Shown piece after piece: positions 52,894 to 62,000 of a stretch of DNA of 62,000 bases. A model generated the notes under the pieces. The model saw only the letters and a list, made by a program, of their open reading frames with translations. It was not told the origin of the DNA and did no database searches. The DNA comes from Symbiodinium natans (lineage: Eukaryota; Sar; Dinophyceae; Suessiales; Symbiodiniaceae): assembly GCA_905221605.1 (NCBI GenBank), contig CAJNDS010000095.1, positions 1-62,000 of the forward strand, in the 5' to 3' direction. The position numbers and the translations under genes were made by a program. The stretch's first letter is position 1. The number at the start of each line of letters is the position of its first letter.

Positions 52894-55800
52894 CCCATCG
52901 GCCCAAGCTCCCGAATAATTTGAGCACATCCTTTTGTGGAAGATTACTGGTATCGTCTCTCAAGCAAGGACCCCATTCTGGAAATAGCGACTCCAGACGT
53001 TGTATAGCCGGCGCTAGATTGGTCGCTTGGACGCGAGATCAGAGCCTTACAGAGATGAATGGCTGCATCATAGGAGATATCAGCTCTGGAACAATTCTGT
53101 CCGACCGCGATTTTTTCTGTGACCAACCTTAACCCGCCCCGGTCTGGGGTGAGCTCAAATGAGGATACAGCATGGGAGAAGTCACCGCCAAATCCAAAGC
53201 CAATCGGGGAAATTCCTGTCAACGAGGGTGGGGCCACTATCAATGTATCGGCTGTCGCAAATGGGGGTCGTCAGCTAGCAAACCAGTTGTTTCAAGAACC
53301 GCCTCAATCCAGCCATGGACAGTGTCTCGGAGCGAATTGTGTGGATCCCATATTTGCTGCCCTGTCGCATACAAGCCAACACATAATATCCCAATGGATC
53401 TTTGACCGCAGTAATTACATTCCTTGCCTTAACTCAAAACCGCATTCCCAATCGCATATTGAAAAAACCCGAAAATGCAACATCAGGGAACACCAAATCC
53501 CGAGTGGGCGAGGGGGGGCGGGCATGGAGCCAAGCTTGCCCCCGGCGCGGCAACTGCCCGAATGCGTGCCTGTCGAGCGAGCGTACTTCCTTGAATGAAG
53601 TCTTCATGCACTGCCGCCTACATGTTCTGCAACATATGAGACTGGGATCTGAAAAAAAATCAGATTCGACAGAATAGAAGATTGATTGATGTTTGAGTGG
53701 CTTGCATCTCCGTCGCCGAGGCAGTGCATACGGAGGCAACAGGCGCACGACATGAGCATGAATTTGGCGCCGGCGCTGACGTCAGCAAGGTCGGCTACAA
53801 ACCAGTTGTTTCAAGAACCGCCTCAATCCAGCCATGGACAGTGTCTCGGAGCGAATTGTGTGGATCCCATATTTGCTGCCCTGTCGCATACAAGCCAACA
53901 CATAATATCCCAATGGATCTTTGACCGCAGTAATTACATTCCTTGCCTTAACTCAAAACCGCATTCCCAATCGCATATTGAAAAAATCCGAAAATGCAAC
54001 ATCAGGGAACACCAAATCCCGAGTGGGCGAGGGGGGGCGGGCATGGAGCCAAGCTTGCCCCCGGCGCGGCAACTGCCCGAATGCGTGCCTGTCGAGCGAG
54101 CGTACTTCCTTGAATGAAGTCTTCATGCACTGCCGCCTACATGTTCTGCAACATATGAGACTGGGATCTGAAAAAAAATCAGAGTCGACAGAATAGAAGA
54201 TTGATTGATGTTTGAGTGGCTTGCATCTCCGTCGCCGAGGCAGTGCATACGGAGGCAACAGGCGCACGACATGAGCATCAATTTGGCGCCGGCGCTGACG
54301 TCAGCAAGGTCGGCTACATGGAATTTGGTATTTATCATTCAAGATTTTTTGGGACCATTGCCTCTTTACTACATCAGCAGCGCAGTAGGCCGTTCTTAGG
54401 GATCTCAATGCGAGAGGTGAAACGGAGCAGGTGCGAAAAACAAAGCAAACACACACCAAAACAAACACAAAACACAACCACCAACCAGCAGCAACCCGAA
54501 GAACAGAGCACCCAAAGTCTACGTGTCCCCCGCTCTCAGTACTCGAAGTCGTCGCAGAAGTCCAGGTGTGATCGAGCAGCGCAGAGCATACGGGGGGGTC
54601 GCAAAATGCGAGGGTATGCCAGATCATCAAAACCACCGTCATGTAGCCACAGGTGCAAAGAAGGTCAGCCGGCAAGCTGTAATTCGAAGAACGACAGCAG
54701 AGTTACCGACCGACACCGTGAGGTACCAGGCGCACAGTGGCGAAAAGGGAAGGTACAAATGGCCCAATATCCCAGAGGGAAAGCAAGGCCAGCACGCGCC
54801 CCATGGTGGTCAGCCAGTGGGGACTTGTTGGCAAGAACAATGCAAGACCAGCCCAGGGCACCCCATGGTGGTCAGCCAGTGGGGCAGCCTCGAGCAACAG
54901 CCGATACAACTTGTGGCTTTATTATTGGAGCCCGGCCAGGGTCATAGTGCACAACTGAGCCCAGTTGGTATTTATCATTCAAGATGCCAAGCCTGCATTT
55001 GATGGGCAAGCAAGCTTGCAACCATTGCCCCGGGGACAAGGGTTGCTCCAACAACGTTTCGAGAATATCTTCATGAAACAAAGAGCACTCCCAGAACTAT
55101 AACAAACGAAAAAGCAAGCGAAATCCTAAGTGAGACGGGCCACGATTGGGCTTCTTTTTTTGGACCATTGCCTCTTTACTACATCAGCAGCGCAGTAGGC
55201 CGTTCTTAGGGATCTCAATGCGAGAGGTGAAACGGAGCAGGTGCGAAAAACAAAGCAAACACACACCAAAACAAACACAAAACACAACCACCAACCAGCA
55301 GCAACCCGAAGAACAGAGCACCCAAAGTCTACGTGTCCCCCGCTCTCAGTACTCGAAGTCGTCGCAGAAGTCCAGGTGTGATCGAGCAGCGCAGAGCATA
55401 GGGGGGGGTCGCAAAATGCGAGGGTATGCCAGATCATCAAAACCACCATCATGTAGCCACAGGTGCAAAGAAGGTCAGCCGGCAAGCTGTAATTCGAAGA
55501 ACGACAGCAGAGTTACCGACCGACACAGTGAGGTACCAGGCGCACAGTGGCGAAAAGGGAAGGTACAAATGGCCCAATATCCCAGAGGGAAAGCAAGGCC
55601 AGCACGCGCCCCACGGTGGTCAGCCAGTGGGGACTTGTTGGCAAGAACAATGCAAGACCAGCCCAGGGCACCCCATGGTGGTCAGCCAGTGGGGCAGCCT
55701 CGAGCAACAGCCGATACAACTTGTGGCTTTATTATTGGAGCCCGGCCAGGGTCATAGTGCACAACTGAGCCCAGTTGGTATTTATCATTCAAGATGCCAA

Positions 55801-56523
55801 GCCTGCATTTGATGGGCAAGCAAGCTTGCAACCATTGCCCCGGGGACAAGGGTTGCTCCAACAACGTTTCGAGAATATCTTCATGAAACAAAGAGCACTC
55901 CCAGAACTATAACAAACGAAAAAGCAAGCGAAATCCTAAGTGAGACGGGCCACGATTGGGCTTCTTTTTTTGGACCATTGCCTCTTTACTACATCAGCAG
56001 CGCAGTAGGCTGTTCTTAGGGATCTCAATGCGAGAGGTGAAACGGAGCAGGTGCGAAAACCAAAGCAAACACACACCAAAACAAACACAAAACACAACCA
56101 CTAACCAGCAGCAACCCGAAGAACAGAGCACCTAAAGTCTACGTGTCCCCCGCTCTCAGTACTCGAAGTCGTCGCAGAAGTCCAGTTGTGATCGAGCAGC
56201 GCAGAGCATACGGGGGGTCGCAAAATGCGAGGGTATGCCAGATCATCAAAACCACGATTGGGCAAATGTGCGCACCACCACCCCTAATTGAGGAAGATAC
56301 AAATCTTGTCAAGAGATATTTCATGGATCGTATGGGTGAAACTAGCTACGGGGCAAATGGCATCTGTACCCAAAAGCACAAATTAACGCAAGAATATTAT
56401 AATATAAAAATCATCTCAAATGAAACAAACAAAAACTGCCAGAACCACAACAAACGACAAAGTGAGCAAAATCCTAAGTGAGACGGGCCATGATTGGACA
56501 AATCCACCACCACCCCGAATAAA
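52894..56523. repeat. Right copy of the retroelement debris, locally amplified
   Basis: It corresponds to 1,773-3,150 in the same orientation. Within it, about 519 bp are duplicated in tandem (copies starting near 53,280 and 53,800). A unit of 810 bp starting GGACCATTGCCTC occurs at 54,352, 55,162 and 55,972, the third copy being partial. The decayed retroelement fragments on the minus strand (53,434-53,748 and 53,953-54,267) are the counterparts of 2,292-2,639. No intact gene is supported. Confidence 0.85.
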
Positions 56524-56962
56524 ATGCGAGCGTGCATCAAGCTTGCAAAATGTTGACTTCTAGGCGAGCAAGGCAACGGATTCTTCTTGCAAGCTGCACA
56601 ATGCTGCCGCCGGCGCTGTATGAGTTCTGGCGTCCTCACATAGCTATTAGGGAAGTGTCCTATTGGAGGCTCCTTGTGTTTGCGTCGAAAGTTTGAGGCT
56701 CGACCTCATGGCCATAGGGCAAGCCTGGAGCACTGCTGCAAGAGGCCATATTCTTATTTCCATAGACATGGCACGAGTTAGACATAAGCAAAGAAATAGG
56801 CTGAGAAGAGGAAATATTGTAGGTAACAGACTTCAAAGTTTGTGTCTGTCGTCTGTGGGAATTACCATAGACATGGTACAAGTAGTCAGGCATAGCAAAA
56901 AGATAGGCTGAGAAGAAGAAATATTTTGGATTACCAAAGACGTACGACAAGTCAGGCAGCGG
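56524..56962. other. Insert present only in the right copy
   Basis: About 440 bp have no counterpart in the left copy. The stretch holds two diverged direct repeats around ATAGACATGG...ATAGGCTGAGAAGA (near 56,760 and 56,870). No coding potential is recognised. Confidence 0.5.
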
Positions 56963-58924
56963 AGGGAAGATGCCAGAAAATAAGAGACTAAGGATTTATT
57001 ACTTTCATCTTCTAGAACACTTTCTCTTTTTCATAACGAAACATGCACGCACGAAACTCGCGAACAATATGAGAATTCCTTGTCCGTTCGCTTACTTCTT
57101 CATTTGCCCGGTAAATTAACGAAAAGACTATATACTTTTATATTAAATTGTAAGGAATGTCATGACGCACGAATTTAGTAATAAAATTTGGGCTTTTATA
57201 AGGGCGGCCTCATTAATTATATTGTAGCCGCCGGAATAATACTAATAAAGCGTGAATGAATAGAATGAATGAACGCGCAAAAATATTAAAAGTGTAGTGA
57301 ATGAATGAGGGCGTTTTGTAATGAATAAGTGAAGCACTTTCATTACGTTCTTTCGTTTGTAATGGTAAGGCTTCATGGTGGACTGGAAAGTGCTTCTGGT
57401 GTCGGCTGTTGGGTTCCTTGTCAAGAGAGTTCCTGTCACGTAGAAAGATTCATGATGGTACGGTTTCTAAGTCAAGATGGTGCGGACAGACTGATGATGG
57501 GAAAGTACTGTGTCAAGAGGGGCAAGTTAGGGTCTCAAGGTGTGATGGGTGAACAAGATTGTAACTGCCCAAAACGACCTATCATTGAGGGTTGGGTTCC
57601 TAGACCAAGAGCACATGATTCTAATATCTGATGTGCGGGTCTTGAGTGCCAAGGGTGTGAACGGTTAGACCAAGATATTGGATGGGACACGCGGTTCATA
57701 GTACTAAGTTGGGAAGGGTCCCAAGGGCGGATTCACTAGAGAACACCATGAACCTCATGAATAACTCCCAGAGACAGAGGTTGTGGGACGGGTGAATAGA
57801 GGTTAGGTGACAGGGAGAGAGCGGTTAACCTGGCATGCGATTCCAAGGGTTAGGGTCTTAAGGTGTGACGGGAGTGAATGGCTTGGAAACAAAGGTTGGG
57901 TCTCAAGGGCGGATTCCTGCTTTCGGGAGCTTCTGGAGAAGGTTGTTGATGGCTGTGGAACAAGAGTGAGATGGAACGGCCCTGTTTTCCTGTGCTCACC
58001 CGTGAAGATATTGTAAGTACTAAAGGGAGAACGTAGTGAGTACAGTGAGTGAATAACATGAACGAACAAAGGAACGAAGTGAGCACTCGTAAATTTAATA
58101 TGAAATGTAAACTCGTGCACGATTTCAGTATTAAATTGCACGCGCGATTGAACGAAACTAGAGAATAATATTATTGTCATTACAAGGACTAAAAAGACGC
58201 GTGAATGAGAAAATATTATGAACGAGGTACGAAACCCGGGGCTAATAATAATACTACTTAGTGCGGGCACATATAATATTCGTATTAGCCCGCACGTATT
58301 ATTATATTATGACGAAGTGAATAAAATGAGCGTGATTTTGCAAGAAAACGCCTGAATGATTGAACGAAACAAGTGAGCCGACATGGAGGTGCCATCAGAA
58401 TCCTTTTGTAGGAGCTCTTGTGATTCAAGAACCTGTTATCCTTGGTAAACGAAATAAAGACAAGGAGTTCTCCAAAAAAGAAACAAATAAGAATTATGAA
58501 TGTGAAACAATTCTAGAAATTCACCGCCTCACTTGACCGCCGCCAGCCATCGTGGGGCAAAGCTTTCTAATTAATTCTTTTGGGACGTGGTCGAGCATCA
58601 AGTCTCTCTCCGTCCATTGTGAGGCTACAGTAGTCTCTTTCATTATTTTCGTCTCTATGGAGGATTCATGCTTAATTAGATGGTGGCGGGCTTGTCACGG
58701 CCACAACTTTCCAATTTGCGCAGGGGGGCATCACCCTGGTAAATCATATCCTTCAAGAAACTGCCAATAAGAATGCACGAGAGGCATCACAATCCTCTGG
58801 CGCAATGACACTGGACATTCGTACCCGTTCATAACACCTATGTACGAAGGACCTTTAGGTATAATGTGAGTAACCCTCTTTGTTGCAGTAGTAGAGAGAC
58901 AATTACGCCTTGGTGACTTTTCAT
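56963..58924. repeat. Right copy of the AT-rich segment
   Basis: It corresponds to about 3,148-3,230 and 3,760-5,690 with few substitutions. The left segment 3,230-3,750 is absent. No gene is supported. Confidence 0.8.
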
Positions 58925-59630
58925 TTCAAAGATTTCAAAGGTTTCCGAACCTTTGAAATCTTTGAAATCTAAATTCGGGAGGGCGGGTTTTAGATTTCAA
59001 AGGTTTCAAAGGTTTGAAAATCTTTGAAATTTTTGAAATTTCGGGAGGGGGGATTTTAGATTTTCAAAGGTTTCAAAGGTTTCAAAACCTTTGAAACGTC
59101 TGAGATCTAAATTCGGGAGGGGGGATTTTAGATTTCAAAGGTTGCAAAGGTTTCAAAGATTTCAAAGGTTTTAATTGGTTTGGGAAACTCCCGGGAATTT
59201 CCCTAACCCAGTAACACATTTGAAACCTTTGAAATCTAAATTCGGGAGGGGGGGATTTTCGATTCAAAGATTTCAAAGGTTTCAAAGATTTCAAAGGTTT
59301 CAAAGATTTCAAAGGTTTTAATGGGTTTGGGAAACTCCCGGGGGAAACCCCTGAGAAACTCCCGGGAATTTCTTCAATCCATTAAAACCTTTGAAATCTT
59401 TGAAATCTAATTCGGGAGGGGGGATTTTAGATTTCAAAGATTGCAAAGGTTTTGAAACCTTTGAAACCTTTGAAATCTAAAGTCGGGAGGGGGGATTTTA
59501 GATTTCAAAGGTTTCAAAGCTTTCAAAGATTTCAAAGGTTTTAATGGGTTTGGGAAATTCCCGGGGGAAACTCGTGGGAGTTTCCCCAATCCATTTAAAC
59601 CTTTGAAATCTTTGAAATCTTTGAATTAGT
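58925..59630. repeat. Right copy of the TTTCAAAG inverted-repeat array
   Basis: It has the same order of units as 5,690-6,365, with small length differences, for example one missing CCCGGGGGAAACT linker near 59,190. Confidence 0.85.
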
Positions 59631-59639
59631 GAGTGAAAC

Positions 59640-62000
59640 GTGTCCTGTATTCTAAATCAGACCCATGGGACACCAGAGGCTCTTGTGAATAAGCAGGATT
59701 TGCTTTAGAACCTTTTCGCAGAGCCAGCAGACCTGGGACCTTGCCGCCCTACTATGGGGATGGCTCAGAGGCATGCCTTAAACAGCCCTATTATGGGGAA
59801 AAGCAAAAATAGGCTTACACCCTCTGGCTTGCAGCGGCGTGTTTGGCTTAGAGGTGCGTCTGGGCGGGTCTTGGAGGGGCGTGTTTGGCTTAGAGGTGCG
59901 TCTTGCAGGGGTGTGGTTGGGCGGTGCCATAAGCAAAATGGCATGGGCAGAACCTTCTCGCAGAGCAAGCAGACCTTGGACCTTACAGCCCTACTATGGG
60001 GAAAAGCAAAAACAGGCCTGCCCTAAACAGCCCTACTATGGGGAAAAAGCAAAAACAGCCCTACACCCCCTGGCTTGCAAAGCGGCGTGTTGGCTTAGAG
60101 GTGCGTCTGGACGGGTCTTGGAGGGGCGTGTTTGGGCCATAGAACCTTTTCGCAGAGCAAGCAGACCTGGGACCTCACAACCCTACTATGGGGAAAAGTA
60201 AAACCCAGGCCTACACCCCTGGCTTGCAGAGCGACGTGTTTAGTCTTGGAGGGGAGTGTGTAAGCCAAACACGCCCCTCCAAGACCCGCCCAGACGCACC
60301 TCTCGCCCAGACGCACCTCTAAGCCAAACACGCCGCTCTGCAAGCCAGGGGTGTTGTCTCAAGCGGTCAATTCAATTAAATTGAGATGTTTAAAGCAAAA
60401 ACAGGCCTAGAGGTGTGTCTTGGAGGGAAGTGTTTTGGCTTGGAGAGCGGCGTGTTTGGCTTTAGAGGTGCGTCTGGGCGGGTCTTGGAGGGGCGTGTTT
60501 GGCTTAGAGGTGCGTCTTGCAGGGGTGTGGTTGGGCGGTGCAATAAGCAAATGGGATGGGCAGATGTTTAAAATCCTGCTTCCTCACGGGTGGTTGGGCG
60601 GTGCAATAAGCAAATGGGATGGGCAGATGTTTAAAATCTGCTTCCTCACAAGAGCCGATAAGAGGGTGGTTTAAGTAAATTGAGATGTTCAGCCCGAAAT
60701 AGCACGCTTTGCAGGAATCCGGTAATATAATATTGTCAGACACGGACGGGATCCCACCACCCACCTCTGGGTTTATTATTATACATCCCAATGCGGGGGT
60801 GAAGTGGGTTCGCCACGCCTGCCAGGGTTTCGAGTGGGTTTGGGATGGGTTTTGGGTGGGTTTTGGGCGGTTTTGGGTGGGTTTCGGTGGGTTTTGCGTG
60901 GGTTTTGCGTGGGTTTGAGTGGGCTTGGGATGGGTTTTGGGTGGGTTTTGGGTGGGTTTGGGTGTTTGGCTTAGAGGTGTGTCTTGGAGGGAAGTGTTTT
61001 GGCTTGGAGAGCGGCGTGTTTGGCTTTAGAGGTGCGTCTGGGCGGGTCTTGGAGGGGCGTGTTTGGCTTAGAGGTGCGTCTTGCAGGGGTGTGGTTGGGC
61101 GGTGCAATAAGCAAATGGGATGGGCAGATGTTTAAAATCCTGCTTCCTCACGGGTGGTTGGGCGGTGCAATAAGCAAATGGGATGGGCAGATGTTTAAAA
61201 TCCTGCTTCCTCACAAGAGCCGATAAGAGGGTGGTTTAAGTAAATTGAGATGTTCAGCCCGAAATAGCACGCTTTGCAGGAATCCGGTAATATAATATTG
61301 TCAGACACGGACGGGATCCCACCACCCACCTCTGGGTTTATTATTATAAATCCCAATGCGGGGGTGAAGTGGGTTCGCCACGCCTGCTAGGGTTTCGAGT
61401 GGGTTTGGGATGGGTTTTGGGTGGGTTTTGGGCGGGTTTGGGTGGGTTTCGGTGGGTTTTGCGTGGGTTTTGCGTGGGTTTGAGTGGGCTTGGGATGGGT
61501 TTTGGGTGGGTTTTGGGTGGGTTTGGGTGTTTGGCTTAGAGGTGTGTCTTGGAGGGAAGTGTTTTGGCTTGGAGAGCGGCGTGTTTGGGCGGGTCTTGGA
61601 GGGGCGTGTTTGGCTTAGAGGTGCGTCTTGCAGGGGTGTGGTTGGGCGGTGCCATAAGCAAATGGAATGAGCAAGGAAAACAGGCATGGTTAAGCTTATC
61701 GCCCTTAAGTAAACTGAGATGCTTCAGTTTACTTAAGGGCGAGAAGCTTCACCCCCGCATTGGGATTTATAATAATAAACCCAGAGGTGGGTGGTGGGAT
61801 CCCGTCCGTGTCTGACAATATTATATTACCGGATTCCTGCAAAGCGTGCTATTTCGGGCTGAACATCTCAATTTACTTAAACCACCCTCTTGGCTTAGAG
61901 GTGCGTCTTGCAGGGGTGTGGTTGGGCGGTGCCGTAAGCAAATGAAATGGGCATGCCCTAAGGCCTGTTTGGGCTTTTCCCCATAGTAGGGCTGTAAGGT
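59640..62000. repeat. Repeat block with internal inversion, cut by the window end
   Basis: The part 59,640-60,245 matches 6,380-7,000. At about 60,250-60,330 the GTGTTTGGCTTAGAGG family turns to reverse orientation. From about 60,390 to 61,650 blocks appear that are the reverse complement of 49,400-50,700, including TGGGTTTTGGGTGGG-rich segments at 60,820-60,965 and 61,385-61,530. From 61,750 the plus-oriented unit of 42,390 resumes. Confidence 0.85.
61692..61749. repeat. 58-bp hairpin repeat, copy 7, one mismatch
   Basis: It is like the other copies, but the right arm reads GCGAGAAGCTT instead of GCGATAAGCTT, leaving one unpaired position. Confidence 0.9.

Noticed and set aside
54523-55812. 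128-203 codon frames in the 810-bp tandem
   Set aside because: They are open in several overlapping frames and repeat with the tandem unit. They include doubled CCCATGGTGGTCAGCC words and no domain.

Overview
The window looks like nuclear DNA of a single-celled eukaryote, probably an alga or other protist. Most of it is satellite, higher-order repeats, foldback elements and retrotransposon debris, with one plausible host gene. I cannot name the organism. The clear exception is an intronless, AT-rich block at about 19,205-36,773 that encodes a virus-like gene set. I interpret it as an integrated Polinton-like virus (PLV).

Left flank (1-19,200): a 53-bp satellite (1-587); fragments of a non-LTR-type retroelement on the minus strand (1,070-2,640); an AT-rich stretch without convincing genes (3,171-5,690); an array of inverted-repeat units built on TTTCAAAG (5,690-6,365); a higher-order repeat array with a period near 2.66 kb (6,380-12,610); a second subfamily of the 53-bp satellite (12,776-13,605); two further tandem arrays; a MITE-like element with 33-bp terminal inverted repeats (16,990-17,281); and a probable two-exon host gene with a degenerate HNH-like domain (17,484-18,970).

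Integrated virus (19,205-36,773), left to right: a hypothetical protein, a GIY-YIG nuclease, a retroviral-type integrase and a small protein (all minus); a replication ORF and a large polymerase-helicase protein (plus); three unassigned proteins, a GIY-YIG nuclease and the minor capsid protein (minus); then a lipase-like hydrolase, a GIY-YIG nuclease, a small protein, the double-jelly-roll major capsid protein, a GIY-YIG nuclease and a fibre with a peptidase S74 chaperone domain (plus). Integrase, replication protein, two capsid proteins and fibre together describe a virus that integrates, copies its DNA and builds an icosahedral particle. No packaging ATPase or maturation protease is visible. 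The right end is cut inside the S74 domain and replaced by satellite, so the copy is incomplete. A hAT-like foldback transposon with an 8-bp target duplication has inserted between the major capsid gene and the last GIY-YIG gene. Strong AT-rich hairpins follow many viral stop codons, including all four GIY-YIG genes, and in several cases the next start codon lies at the foot of the hairpin.

Right flank (36,774-62,000): a large 53-bp satellite array with an orientation switch, repeat blocks in alternating orientation with periods of about 1.48 and 1.72 kb, a 604-bp foldback element (52,290-52,893), and then a second, same-orientation copy of the left-flank segment (1,773 to about 7,000, repeated from 52,894 to about 60,240). 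The many open frames inside satellite and repeats are by-products of stop-free repeat units and are not annotated as genes.
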